From NCBI RefSeq assembly GCF_900129125.1, contig NZ_FQVJ01000006.1, forward strand, positions 1 through 64,000: a stretch of DNA of 64,000 bases, written 5' to 3'. Positions 37,013 through 45,951 of the stretch are shown here, one piece after another (position 1 is the stretch's first letter; every line of letters starts with the position of its first letter). The notes beneath the pieces are model-generated. The model was not told where the DNA came from and made no database searches. It saw nothing but the letters and a program-made list of their open reading frames with translations. The stretch comes from Acidocella aminolytica 101 = DSM 11237. Its GTDB lineage: Bacteria; Pseudomonadota; Alphaproteobacteria; Acetobacterales; Acetobacteraceae. The translations under genes were made by a program, and so were the position numbers.

Positions 37013-37636
37013 GTGAATGCTTCTGATGCCCCCCTTCAGCGCCGCCCCAACGGCGCCCCGCGTGCCGCTCTGGTGAATGAGGCTGGTAGCCCACCGCCCG
37101 ATGGGGCGATGCTGGCCGAGCTGCTCAGCCGCGTGGCCGCCACGCGGGACCGGCAGGCTTACGCGGTGCTGTTCAAGCACTTCGCCCCCCGGGTGAAGGC
37201 TTACCTGCGTCGCGCGGGCATGGAAGCTACTGCTGCCGAGGAGGTGGCGCAGGAGGTGATGCTTTCTCTCTGGCGCAAAGCAGAGAGTTTCGACGCCAGC
37301 CGCGCCGGTGCCTCAACCTGGGTGTTCGCCATCGCTCGCAACGCGCGCATTGACCATGCGCGACGGGTACGCGGCCTGCCCTCGGAACCTGAACCCGAAG
37401 CGGAGTCTTACCCCTCCGCTGAAGCCTTGACCTTAACAGCGGAACGCGCCTCGCTGGTACGTGGCGCGCTTTCAGCTCTTGGCCCTGACCAAAGACAGAT
37501 CGTGCAACTCTTTTTCTTTTCCGACAAACCTCATTCCGCCATTGCAAGCGCGCTCGACCTGCCGCTGGGCACCGTGAAATCACGCATCCGGCTGGCCACA
37601 GCCAAGCTCCGCGCGATTTTGGGAGATGCGCCATGA
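37013..37636 (+). CDS. rpoE: ECF sigma factor, RpoE type (ChrR-controlled, ECF11-like)
   Basis: The 207-residue sigma factor has region 2 (AYAVLFKHFAPRVKAYLRRA, then EEVAQEVMLSLWRKAESFDA and ASTWVFAIARNARIDHARR) and region 4 (ALSALGPDQRQIVQLFFFSD, PHSAIASALDLPLGTVKSRI). Region 3 is absent, as in ECF factors. Its partner is the ChrR-type anti-sigma factor encoded next, overlapping by four bases. The frame opens at a GTG at 37013 with no ribosome-binding site, six bases after the putative -10, so the message may be leaderless. An internal ATG at 37109, after GGGGCG, is an alternative start that would remove a basic N-terminus. Confidence 0.9.
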   Translation: MNASDAPLQRRPNGAPRAALVNEAGSPPPDGAMLAELLSRVAATRDRQAYAVLFKHFAPRVKAYLRRAGMEATAAEEVAQEVMLSLWRKAESFDASRAGASTWVFAIARNARIDHARRVRGLPSEPEPEAESYPSAEALTLTAERASLVRGALSALGPDQRQIVQLFFFSDKPHSAIASALDLPLGTVKSRIRLATAKLRAILGDAP

Positions 37637-38277
37637 TCCGGCATCACCCCTCCGCCGAGACGCTATTGGCCCATGCGGCGGGGCAACTCCCTGCCGGACA
37701 TGCGCTGGTGGTGGCGGCCCATGCCCAGGGCTGTCCGCACTGCCGAGCTGAACTAGCCCGACTGGAGGCGCTGGGCGGCGAATTGCTGGACAGCCTGACG
37801 CCAGAGGGAATGGCGCTGGATGCCTTTACTGCTACACTCGCCCGGCTAGATGAGCCACCGCATCCACGCCGCGTCCCGGCCAAGCCGCGCCAAGCGAATT
37901 TGCGTCTGCCGCACGGGATCAGCCTGCCCTCCGTGCTGGCCGGGGCTGAGATTAGCCGCTGGCTCTGGGTTGGACCCGGCGTCCGTTACAGCCGGGTACG
38001 CCTGCCCTGGGCACCGAACGATAACGTGATGTTGCTGAGCGTCGCGGCCAACCGACGGGTGATTGCCCACAGCCATGGCGGCAGCGAGTTCACCCAGGTT
38101 CTGCAAGGCAGTTTCAGCGATGAAACCGGCCATTACGGGGCTGGTGACATGGCCGAAGAAGATAATGACACCAATCATCAGCCTCGCGCGAATGACGATG
38201 GCTGCCTCTGCCTCGCCGCACTTGAGGGAGGATTGCGCCTGCCCTGGCTGACCCGCCTGACACGGAGATTTGCATGA
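37633..38277 (+). CDS. chrR: ChrR-type zinc anti-sigma factor with cupin domain
   Basis: The 214-residue protein has the two ChrR domains. The N-terminal anti-sigma domain has the zinc ligands His5, His30, Cys34 and Cys37 (HAQGCPHC). The C-terminal cupin has His146, His148, Glu152 and His182 in the spacing of R. sphaeroides ChrR (141, 143, 147, 177). The first domain sequesters the sigma factor; the cupin is needed to release it in response to singlet oxygen or related oxidants in Rhodobacter. It is coupled to rpoE and to the next methyltransferase gene by four-base overlaps. Confidence 0.93.
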   Translation: MIRHHPSAETLLAHAAGQLPAGHALVVAAHAQGCPHCRAELARLEALGGELLDSLTPEGMALDAFTATLARLDEPPHPRRVPAKPRQANLRLPHGISLPSVLAGAEISRWLWVGPGVRYSRVRLPWAPNDNVMLLSVAANRRVIAHSHGGSEFTQVLQGSFSDETGHYGAGDMAEEDNDTNHQPRANDDGCLCLAALEGGLRLPWLTRLTRRFA

Positions 38278-39302
38278 CATCTCTTGCCGCTCGCCTCTCC
38301 AGCCTAGCTGAACGCACCCCCTTGCCGGATGCGCTGATCGGCCTCGGGATCAATCATCTTGTTGGCCGCACCCGCCGCGCTCTGGATCAGTCCGATATGC
38401 GGCCCGGCTGCTTCTCTGATGCGATGGCGTCCCGCCCCATCGCAGAATACGCAAAGGCGGCCAACCGCCAGCATTATGAAATTCCTCCCGAATTTTTCGG
38501 GCTGACTCTGGGGCCGCGACGGAAATATTCTTGCTGCCTTTACCCCACCGGACAGGAAAGCCTTGAAAGAGCCGAACTGCACGCGTTGGAGGAAACAGCC
38601 GCCCATGCGGGGCTTCAGGATGGACAAGAGATTCTGGAGCTGGGCTGCGGCTGGGGTTCGCTGAGCCTGTTCATGGCCACGCGATTTCCGCAGTCTCGCG
38701 TCGTCGCCGTGTCCAATTCCGCACAGCAGCGGCATTATATTGAGAGCCAGATCCGGGGAATGGGGCTGAGCAACCTGCGGGTTATTACAGCTGATATGAA
38801 CGACTTTACCATCGACCAGCAGTTTGATCGTGTGGTGTCGGTGGAGATGTTCGAGCACATGGCCAATTGGCGAGCTTTGCTGACGCGCGTGCGCGGCTGG
38901 CTGCGGCCGCAGGGGCGGCTATTCATTCATATCTTCGCGCATGAAAACCAGCCTTACCGCTTTGATCATGAGGATGAAGCTGACTGGATCGCGCAACATT
39001 TCTTTACCGGCGGCATTATGCCTAGCCACGGGTTGATTACCGAGTTTCCCGACCTGTTCACGCTGGAGCGGGACTGGCGCTGGAACGGCAAGCATTATGA
39101 ACGAACGGCACGGGACTGGTTGCGCCGATACGATTCACGACTGAGTGAAATCCGCCCGATCCTGAAGGCTGTCTATGGCGCTGACGCACCGGTGTGGGAG
39201 CGACGCTGGCGGCTGTTTTTCCTGGCCACGGCGGGGCTATTTGGCCATGCGCGTGGCAAGCCCTGGGGGGTTAGCCATTACCTCTTGGCACCGGTGCTGT
39301 GA
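38274..39302 (+). CDS. CFA synthase-like SAM methyltransferase (rpoE-chrR operon)
   Basis: The 342-residue enzyme lacks most of the long N-terminal lipid domain of classical CFA synthase but keeps the catalytic part. ANRQHYEIPPEFFGLTLGPR and RKYSCCLYPTGQESLERAE precede the SAM motif LELGCGWGSLSLFMA, followed by FDRVVSVEMFEHMANWRALL and IAQHFFTGGIMPSH. This short form resembles plant and bacterial S-adenosylmethionine methyltransferases of the cyclopropane family. The acceptor is probably an unsaturated acyl or related lipid. It overlaps chrR and the DUF1295 gene by four bases each and would be induced with the sigma factor. Confidence 0.85.
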   Translation: MTSLAARLSSLAERTPLPDALIGLGINHLVGRTRRALDQSDMRPGCFSDAMASRPIAEYAKAANRQHYEIPPEFFGLTLGPRRKYSCCLYPTGQESLERAELHALEETAAHAGLQDGQEILELGCGWGSLSLFMATRFPQSRVVAVSNSAQQRHYIESQIRGMGLSNLRVITADMNDFTIDQQFDRVVSVEMFEHMANWRALLTRVRGWLRPQGRLFIHIFAHENQPYRFDHEDEADWIAQHFFTGGIMPSHGLITEFPDLFTLERDWRWNGKHYERTARDWLRRYDSRLSEIRPILKAVYGADAPVWERRWRLFFLATAGLFGHARGKPWGVSHYLLAPVL

Positions 39303-40111
39303 TCATCTGCCTCTATGCCGGGCTTGCGGTGACGCTGGCCATGGTAGTGTCCTGGGTCGTGCAACGCGCCGCCAACAATGCAGGCTGGGTGGATGTTTTC
39401 TGGACTTTTTCAACCGGAGTGGCCCTGGCGGCCGTGGCGCTAGCCGCCCCCGGCGTACTGTGGCGACATATTTTGCTGGCGATTTTGGTGCTGATCTGGG
39501 CAGCGCGGCTGGGTGGGTATGTCGCCTTGCGGGTGGCGACCGGGCCTGAGGATACACGTTATATCCTGATGCGGGAATCCGCGGGGCGGAATTTTCAGAA
39601 GCAGATGGCTTGGCTAATTGCCGGGCAAGGGCCGGTTTCCGGGCTGTTGGCCATCAGTGTGTATCTTGCCGCCACCCAGCCTGACCCCGCTTTGCGGTGG
39701 ACCGATATTGCCGGCGTGCTGATTCTGACCTCGGCAATGGTCGGAGAAGGACTGGCGGATGCACAGTTACGCGCCTGGCGGGCCCGGCCTGGACATCAGG
39801 GCGGCATTTGTGAGGACGGGCTGTGGGCCTTTTGCCGCCATCCGAATTATCTGTTCGAGGCGCTATTGTGGCTGGCTTTTCCTGTGATGGCGCTGAGCGC
39901 GGCGCCTGTGACGTGGCTCTCCTTCATCGCGCCGGTGATGATGTTTCTGGTTCTGCGGTTTCTGACAGGCGTGCCGCCGCTGGAAGCTGCGATGCTGGCC
40001 CGGCGCGGCGCAGCGTACCGAGCTTATCAGGCTCGTACCAGCGCGATGTGGCCGCGCTTTAAGCGAAACGTCCCAGAGCCGCCCCAGCCTCCAAAAACGC
40101 GCCCGTTTTAA
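39299..40111 (+). CDS. DUF1295-family membrane protein (steroid 5-alpha-reductase-like)
   Basis: The 270-residue protein has about six to seven hydrophobic segments and the DUF1295 pattern: [32 protein letters not shown], and the C-terminal [20 protein letters not shown] followed by [20 protein letters not shown]. Relatives are membrane reductases and isoprenylcysteine methyltransferase-like proteins. It ends the rpoE-chrR-methyltransferase operon and probably acts on the same lipid class. Its 3' end overlaps the convergent biotin carboxylase gene by 53 bases, with no terminator between them. Confidence 0.88.
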   Translation: MIICLYAGLAVTLAMVVSWVVQRAANNAGWVDVFWTFSTGVALAAVALAAPGVLWRHILLAILVLIWAARLGGYVALRVATGPEDTRYILMRESAGRNFQKQMAWLIAGQGPVSGLLAISVYLAATQPDPALRWTDIAGVLILTSAMVGEGLADAQLRAWRARPGHQGGICEDGLWAFCRHPNYLFEALLWLAFPVMALSAAPVTWLSFIAPVMMFLVLRFLTGVPPLEAAMLARRGAAYRAYQARTSAMWPRFKRNVPEPPQPPKTRPF

Positions 40112-41774
40112 CGGCCTGCTGGAAACATCCGGCGCGAGGCGAGGTGATGCGGACTTCCATCTTCATTGCCTCCATCACTGCGAGCAGATCTCCCTCCTGA
40201 ACTTCTGCGCCATCCTCGACTTTCCAGCCTTGAAGATGGCCTGCAACCGGGGCGTATAGAGTGGAATTGTCCTGGGTTGAGGGAGGCGTTGGCGCAGGCG
40301 CGGACTGGCCGAGCCTGTTGAGCAAAGCGCGCGGCAGCCCGATTTGATGGCGTCTGCCATCAATTTCCAGCGGCAAGCGGAGCAGCGTGTCATCTTCCAA
40401 CAAAGCGGGCCGAGGTGCTGGTGTGAGCGCGGGCTGGAACTCTGTCTCGATCCAGCTTGTATAAACGCCAAACCCATTCTCGCCAGTGAAGGAAGGATGT
40501 TCCAGAACAGCGCGATGGAAGGGCAGCACGGTCGCTACACCTTCGATCGTGAACTCGGCCAAAGCCCGGCGGGCACGGCGAAGGGCCTCGGCGCGAGTGC
40601 TACCCGTAACAATTAGCTTGGCCGCCAAGGAATCGTACTGGCCTGGGATGAGGGAGCCGGTGACCACACCGCTATCCAGCCGCACGCCAGGACCAGAGGG
40701 AGGCTCAAACAGCGTGATCCGCCCCGGGGTGGGCAGGAAACCCTTAGCCGCATCCTCAGCGTTGATGCGGAATTCGATCGCGTGGCCCATCGCGGGTGGG
40801 GGATTAGGGATGGACAGTTTTAGCCCCTCGGCCACGCGGAATTGTTCGATGACCAGATCAATGCCGGTTGTTTGCTCGGTAACCGGATGTTCGACTTGCA
40901 GCCTGGTATTCACCTCGAGGAAAGAGAGCGTGCCATCCTGCCCGAGCAGAAATTCCACAGTGCCGGCACTGCTATAACCCGCCGCCTGGCAGATGCGTCG
41001 AGCGGCGTCTTCAATCTCGTCGCGCTGGGAGGGGGTAAGAAACGGAGCTGGTGCTTCTTCCACCAGCTTCTGATTACGGCGCTGCAAAGAGCAGTCGCGT
41101 GTGCCCAGCACCACCACATTCCCGTGCTTATCCGCGATGATCTGCACCTCGATGTGTCGGGGCTTGTCCAGGAAGCGTTCCAGGAAACATTCGCCGCGCC
41201 CGAAGGCGGCTTCGGCCTCGCGCACGGCAGAAGCGTATTGTTCCTCCACCTCCTCCAGCACGCGCACCACTTTTAGCCCGCGTCCACCGCCGCCGTGGGC
41301 TGCCTTGATCGCAAGCGGCAGGCCGTGCTGGCGGGCGAACGCCAGCGCTGATGCTGCGGAGTCCACCGGCCCATCACTCCCCGCTGCCAAGGGCGCGCCG
41401 ACGGATTGGGCGATGTCGCGGGCCGAGATTTTATCTCCCAAAGCGGCAATCACCGCCGGGTCCGGGCCGATCCAGGTCAGGCCCTCCGCCTGCACCGCGC
41501 GGGCGAACACAGCGCGTTCAGATAGAAACCCATAGCCGGGATGCACCGCATCCGCCCCCGCCCGCTTGGCGATGGCCAGTAATTTGGGGATGTCGAGATA
41601 GGTTTCCGCCGCGCTGGTACCGTGCAGGGCATAGGCTTCATCCGCCAGGCGCACGAACAATGAATCTTCATCAGGGTCGGCATAGGCGGCCACGGCGCGC
41701 AGGCCGTAATCGTGGCAGGCGCGGATGATGCGCACGGCGATCTCGCCACGATTGGCGATCAGGACTGTTTTCAT
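40059..41774 (-). CDS. Biotin carboxylase with C-terminal biotin carrier domain
   Basis: The 571-residue protein has a complete biotin carboxylase part (about 1-445). This starts [20 protein letters not shown] and has [29 protein letters not shown] (ATP-grasp glycine loop), [37 protein letters not shown] and [20 protein letters not shown] biotinyl domain with VMEAMKMEV follows at the C-terminus, the Lys being biotinylated. No acyl-CoA carboxyltransferase gene is near. It directly follows the PxpB-PxpC fusion (four-base overlap), so the partner carboxyltransferase is probably that protein, as in the domain set of urea carboxylase. Confidence 0.9.
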   Translation of the reverse strand: MKTVLIANRGEIAVRIIRACHDYGLRAVAAYADPDEDSLFVRLADEAYALHGTSAAETYLDIPKLLAIAKRAGADAVHPGYGFLSERAVFARAVQAEGLTWIGPDPAVIAALGDKISARDIAQSVGAPLAAGSDGPVDSAASALAFARQHGLPLAIKAAHGGGGRGLKVVRVLEEVEEQYASAVREAEAAFGRGECFLERFLDKPRHIEVQIIADKHGNVVVLGTRDCSLQRRNQKLVEEAPAPFLTPSQRDEIEDAARRICQAAGYSSAGTVEFLLGQDGTLSFLEVNTRLQVEHPVTEQTTGIDLVIEQFRVAEGLKLSIPNPPPAMGHAIEFRINAEDAAKGFLPTPGRITLFEPPSGPGVRLDSGVVTGSLIPGQYDSLAAKLIVTGSTRAEALRRARRALAEFTIEGVATVLPFHRAVLEHPSFTGENGFGVYTSWIETEFQPALTPAPRPALLEDDTLLRLPLEIDGRRHQIGLPRALLNRLGQSAPAPTPPSTQDNSTLYAPVAGHLQGWKVEDGAEVQEGDLLAVMEAMKMEVRITSPRAGCFQQAVKTGAFLEAGAALGRFA

Positions 41775-43381
41775 AGCGCTGCCTCCGGGTTTGGTCGCTC
41801 GGGAATGATCTCCGCGAAGGGGGCGATGGGACGGAAGAGGATTTTCGCCCCCACGGGGATCTGACCGGCAAGGTCGAGATGATGCGCTGCTACCGCGCCA
41901 ATGACGGGGTAGCCGCCGGTCAGCGGATGGTCTGCCAGAAATAGCAGCGGCTTGCCGTTGGCCGGGACTTCCACCGCACCAGTGATCGTGGCTTCGCTGG
42001 GGAGTTCCTCGGTACGGCAGCGCGTCAGCACGGCTTCGCCATCCAACCGCAGGCCGACGCGGTTGGAATGCGGGGTGACGAGCCAGGCCGTGCTGGTGAA
42101 GGCTGCAAGCGCTTCTTGGGTGAACCAATCCGACCTGGGGCCGAATTGCAGGTCCAACATGACGGTCTCACCGGCTTTTGGATAGTCAAAGACGGGGACT
42201 TCATGCAGCGAAACCGGAGCGAGGTACGGGGTTGGCTGAACAGTAAGCGTGCCGCCCGCCTGCACGGGCGCGGGGCCAATATGAGCGAGCGTGTCCGTCG
42301 CAGCGCTACCCAAAACAGGCTCTACCAGAAACCCGCCTCGCACGGCGAGGTAGGAGCACACACCGCGCATGGGCGGTCCGAGTGTGACCTCGTCACCTGG
42401 CTCTAATGCGATGGGGGACAGAAAAGCAGGAGATATCCGCTGGCTCGCGGCGGTGCGGATGGTGATGCTGCAAGGTGCGCCCGCGAAGCCGATAACCGCC
42501 TGCCCGTTGGCACGGAAGCTGAACCCACCCCCGGTCAGTTCCAGGCATGGGATGGTCTGGGCATTACCCACCACCCTGTTGGCAGTTTTGAAGGCCCCGC
42601 GATCCAGCGCGCCGGAGGCCGAAACGCCCTGCCTTGTCTGCCCGAAACGCCCAAGATCCTGAAATAAGGCGGGCAAAGGGGCGCTGAGCACGGAGAAGGT
42701 TGTACTAGCCGAAGCTCCCGTCGTGGCCAGCTGGTTGACGGGCGGAGTCGTAAAAATCCGCGGCTTTGCTGTGGTGCACTCTAAAAAACGCACTTTATGG
42801 CCGGGCTGGAACAAGGCAGGCGGAGACCGTGTAAGGTCCCACATTTTCAGAGGCGTAGTGCCGATAATCTGCCACCCGCCCGGACTGGCTTGCGGATAAA
42901 CGCCGGAAAATTCGCCAGCGAGCCCAACAGACCCGGCGGGAATATGGGTGCGCGGGGTTTTGCGGCGGGGCACATACAAAGCCGGATCCCCCCCGGTGAG
43001 ATAGCCAAAGCCCGGCGCGAACCCGCAAAACGCAACGCGGTAGTCACTGGCAAGGTGGCGGGCGATGATCTCCCGCACGCTGAGCCCGGTAAGCGCGGCA
43101 ACCTCGGGCAGATCCTCGCCATTATACACAACCGGCACTTCGATGATGACGTCGGACGGCGATGGGGGGGCTTGCAGATCACGCGCCACCACCGCGCCCG
43201 CCAACAGTGACGCGCTGGTGACGGCCGGATTATAAGCGATCATCAATGTGCGCGCGGCTGGAACAAGATCGGTCATGCCGGGCAGAGGATCGGCCTGTAA
43301 GGAGGCAAAGAGCGCTTGGCTCTGCGCCAAATCCGCCAACTCTACCAGAAAGCTTGATTCGTTAAGCGGCAGGACGCGCAT
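41771..43381 (-). CDS. 5-oxoprolinase subunits B and C fused (allophanate hydrolase subunit 1/2-like)
   Basis: The 536-residue fusion has a PxpB/KipI/AHS1 domain at about 1-205, with [40 protein letters not shown] and [20 protein letters not shown] PxpC/KipA/AHS2 domain follows at about 225-536, with [46 protein letters not shown] and [17 protein letters not shown]. In Pxp systems the subunits act with PxpA in ATP-dependent cleavage of 5-oxoproline to glutamate. In urea carboxylase the same pair forms the carboxyltransferase. It abuts pxpA with no gap and overlaps the biotin carboxylase by four bases. Confidence 0.88.
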   Translation of the reverse strand: MRVLPLNESSFLVELADLAQSQALFASLQADPLPGMTDLVPAARTLMIAYNPAVTSASLLAGAVVARDLQAPPSPSDVIIEVPVVYNGEDLPEVAALTGLSVREIIARHLASDYRVAFCGFAPGFGYLTGGDPALYVPRRKTPRTHIPAGSVGLAGEFSGVYPQASPGGWQIIGTTPLKMWDLTRSPPALFQPGHKVRFLECTTAKPRIFTTPPVNQLATTGASASTTFSVLSAPLPALFQDLGRFGQTRQGVSASGALDRGAFKTANRVVGNAQTIPCLELTGGGFSFRANGQAVIGFAGAPCSITIRTAASQRISPAFLSPIALEPGDEVTLGPPMRGVCSYLAVRGGFLVEPVLGSAATDTLAHIGPAPVQAGGTLTVQPTPYLAPVSLHEVPVFDYPKAGETVMLDLQFGPRSDWFTQEALAAFTSTAWLVTPHSNRVGLRLDGEAVLTRCRTEELPSEATITGAVEVPANGKPLLFLADHPLTGGYPVIGAVAAHHLDLAGQIPVGAKILFRPIAPFAEIIPERPNPEAAL

Positions 43382-44149
43382 TCAGCACTGCTTCAGGAAA
43401 GGCCGGATGGCAATGGCGTTTTCCTCAAACAGGCGGCTGAGAGTGCGCGCCATGGTCACCGCACCGGGACTGTCTCCATGCACGCAGATGGATTGGGCCA
43501 CGATGGTGATTGAGGTGCCATCCACTGCTTTCATCTGGCCGGTGCGGACGAAATTCAGCATTCGCCAAGCCACCTCGTCCGCATCATGCAGTACCGCGCC
43601 CGGCATACGACGTGAAACCAGAGTACCGTCCGGCATGTAACTGCGATCTGCGAATACTTCAGCCACCACGCCCAGCCCTTCTGCCCGTGCGAGGTCAAGA
43701 ACCTGCGTACCAGCCAGCCCCATCAGCATCAGGCCAGGGTCTATCAGCTTGATGGCTTTAATGACGGCGAGGGCTTGGCGTTCATCCTGGGCGATGCGGT
43801 TATAGAGGGCGCCGTGCGGCTTCACATACCCTACGCGGGTGCCCGCCGCCTTGGCGATGCCGCAGAGCGCGCCGATCTGGTAGATAACATCGGCGGCGAG
43901 ATCCTCACTGGCGATATCCATATCGCGCCGGCCGAACCCAGCCAAGTCGGGGTAGGAGACATGGGCCCCTACCGTAACCCCTCGCGCCGCCGCCAAACGC
44001 ATGGTTGCCAACAACCCCGCCGGGTCGCCCGCATGAAAGCCGCAAGCAATGTTAGCGCTGGAGACCAAGTCCAGCATCGCTGTATCATCGCCCATTTTCC
44101 AGGCGCCGAAACTCTCGCCGAGATCGCTGTTCAGGTCGATGCTGGTCAT
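43382..44149 (-). CDS. pxpA: 5-oxoprolinase subunit A (LamB/YcsF family)
   Basis: The 255-residue protein starts [20 protein letters not shown] and has [76 protein letters not shown] and [15 protein letters not shown], the full LamB/YcsF signature. With PxpB and PxpC it hydrolyses 5-oxoproline with ATP. The ATG at 44149 is chosen because the conserved sequence starts there; a reading to 44263 adds an unrelated tail. It is the first gene of the pxpA-pxpBC-biotin carboxylase operon and diverges from the flavin oxidoreductase gene. Confidence 0.9.
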   Translation of the reverse strand: MTSIDLNSDLGESFGAWKMGDDTAMLDLVSSANIACGFHAGDPAGLLATMRLAAARGVTVGAHVSYPDLAGFGRRDMDIASEDLAADVIYQIGALCGIAKAAGTRVGYVKPHGALYNRIAQDERQALAVIKAIKLIDPGLMLMGLAGTQVLDLARAEGLGVVAEVFADRSYMPDGTLVSRRMPGAVLHDADEVAWRMLNFVRTGQMKAVDGTSITIVAQSICVHGDSPGAVTMARTLSRLFEENAIAIRPFLKQC

Positions 44150-44303
44150 GGGTCCGGCGGTCCTCTCATAAGCAGGGCAAGGTGAGACTATGTATAAGCC
44201 ATGTGAGGGGCCGGAAAACAGGCTTAGCCTCCCTCTTGCGCCGCGCGGCGCATTATGCGTCAATCATGCTTAACGGTATTAACCAAAACAACCGGAGGAC
44301 CCC

Positions 44304-45251
44304 ATGCCCCTGCCCGCCTTGCTGCAAGGTCGCCTGGCTTTGCCCGCCATCGGCGCGCCGATGTTCATTATCTCGCAGCCGGAGCTAGTGATTGCCCAGT
44401 GCAAAGCTGGAGTGGTGGGGGCGTTTCCCTCGCTCAATGCCCGCCCATCGGGGGTGCTGGAAGACTGGCTGATCCGTCTACGGCGGGAGCTAACTAATCA
44501 GGATGCGCCCTTCGCGGTGAATCTCATCGTGCATAAAACCAATCCGCGCCTGCAAGAGGATCTGGCGCTGTGCGTGAAGTATCACGTGCCAATTGTCATC
44601 ACCTCGCTCGGCGCCAACCGGGAGGTGAACGAGGCCGTGCATGGATATGGCGGGTTTGTGCTGCATGATGTGATCAATGACGAATTCGCCCGCAAGGCGA
44701 TTGCGCGCGGCGCGGATGGGCTGGTGGCCGTGGCGGCGGGTGCCGGGGGACATGCGGGCACGCTCTCGCCTTTCGCGCTGGTGCAGGAGATCCGGGCTTG
44801 GTTTGATGGCCCGCTGGCGCTTTCCGGCGCAATCGCCAATGGTCGTTCGATTGCCGCTGCGCGGGCAATGGGGGCAGATCTGGCGTATATCGGCTCCGCC
44901 TTTATCGCCACCGAGGAAGCCCATGCCGACCCAGCCTATAAACAGATGGTGGTGGAAAGTGCCGCAAAGGATATCATCTACTCCAACCTGTTTACCGGCG
45001 TGCATGGGAATTATCTGATCCCCAGCATCGCTGCGGCAGGGCTAGACCCGGCGGCATTGGGGGAAGCCGACCCCTCGAAAATGGAATGGAGCCAAGTGGT
45101 AAACGGCACCAAGGCATGGCGCGATATCTGGGGTGCGGGCCAGGGCATCGGCGCGGTGAAGGAGGTTCTGCCCACAGCACGGCTCGTGGCGCGGCTGAGC
45201 GCGGAATATAAAGCCGCGTTGGCCGGGCTGGCGGCGGAGACTTGCGGTTAA
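44304..45251 (+). CDS. NAD(P)H-dependent flavin oxidoreductase / nitronate monooxygenase-like
   Basis: The 315-residue FMN barrel enzyme has ALPAIGAPMFIISQPELVIA, VGAFPSLNARPS, ADGLVAVAAGAGGHAGTLSP, LALSGAIANGRSIAAARAMG and GADLAYIGSAFIATEEA. Together these are typical of the nitronate monooxygenase and 2-nitropropane dioxygenase-like group. Members oxidise nitronates or reduce enoyl substrates; the exact substrate is unclear. GGAGG precedes the ATG. It ends in a TTAA palindrome shared with the convergent TetR gene, which may regulate it. Confidence 0.85.
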   Translation: MPLPALLQGRLALPAIGAPMFIISQPELVIAQCKAGVVGAFPSLNARPSGVLEDWLIRLRRELTNQDAPFAVNLIVHKTNPRLQEDLALCVKYHVPIVITSLGANREVNEAVHGYGGFVLHDVINDEFARKAIARGADGLVAVAAGAGGHAGTLSPFALVQEIRAWFDGPLALSGAIANGRSIAAARAMGADLAYIGSAFIATEEAHADPAYKQMVVESAAKDIIYSNLFTGVHGNYLIPSIAAAGLDPAALGEADPSKMEWSQVVNGTKAWRDIWGAGQGIGAVKEVLPTARLVARLSAEYKAALAGLAAETCG

Positions 45252-45850
45252 GGTTTGCTGGCGCCGCGCACCAAGGCGCGCATCATCTCCCGGCGCAGAG
45301 TCTCAAACCCTGGTGTATCCTCTTTCAATTTGCCGGTCATTTGCAGCGAGATCAGCCCGTGCAGACCGGCCCAGAATAGGTGCCCCAGAACGTGCGGGTC
45401 GGTCTCCAGCCCGCCTTCTGAGACCATGCGTTCAACATACAGCGTCAGGTTACTGCGCGCGCGGGTGAGAGCACGGGCGAAGTCAGGGTAACCCGCTGGG
45501 TCGGGCTGAGAGAGCGAGAAGATCAGCCGGTATGCGTCTGGGTTCTCAAACGCGAAAGCGACATAAGCATCACCTACCGCACGGGAAACCTCCCACGCAT
45601 CGCCGGGGCCGCGAATGGCGGCTTCCAACGTATCCGAGAGTTTATCCAGCGCCGCTGTGCGGGCGGCGGCCAGAATGGCTTCCTTATTCGCAAAATAACG
45701 GTACAGGGCGGTCGCGGACCAGCCAAGATCGCGGGCGATGGAGTGCATGGAGACATTCTCTATGCCCATCTCCACGGCTTGATGTTCCGCCACGCGGACA
45801 ATGCGATCACGCGTCTCAGCGACGCGTTCTTCTGTCAGAGCTTGCGGCAT
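45248..45850 (-). CDS. TetR/AcrR-family transcriptional regulator
   Basis: The 200-residue regulator has an N-terminal helix-turn-helix: ETRDRIVRVAEHQAVEMGIE, then SMHSIARDLGWSATALYRYF and NKEAILAAA (about residues 10-60). The C-terminal ligand-binding domain carries the WHG-like segment GHLFWAGLHGLISLQMTGKL. The effector is unknown. It is convergent with the flavin oxidoreductase gene, sharing the stop palindrome TTAA, and lies downstream of the BMP transporter operon across a 101-base gap. Confidence 0.88.
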   Translation of the reverse strand: MPQALTEERVAETRDRIVRVAEHQAVEMGIENVSMHSIARDLGWSATALYRYFANKEAILAAARTAALDKLSDTLEAAIRGPGDAWEVSRAVGDAYVAFAFENPDAYRLIFSLSQPDPAGYPDFARALTRARSNLTLYVERMVSEGGLETDPHVLGHLFWAGLHGLISLQMTGKLKEDTPGFETLRREMMRALVRGASKP

Positions 45851-45951
45851 TCCATCTCCGGTAAGAATCGCTGCACAACTCTCGTTTCGCTCCGTGGAGT
45901 CCCGCGGTCAAGTTTTCCGGACGCCAACCCAATGGCCAGCGCCCAGATCTA

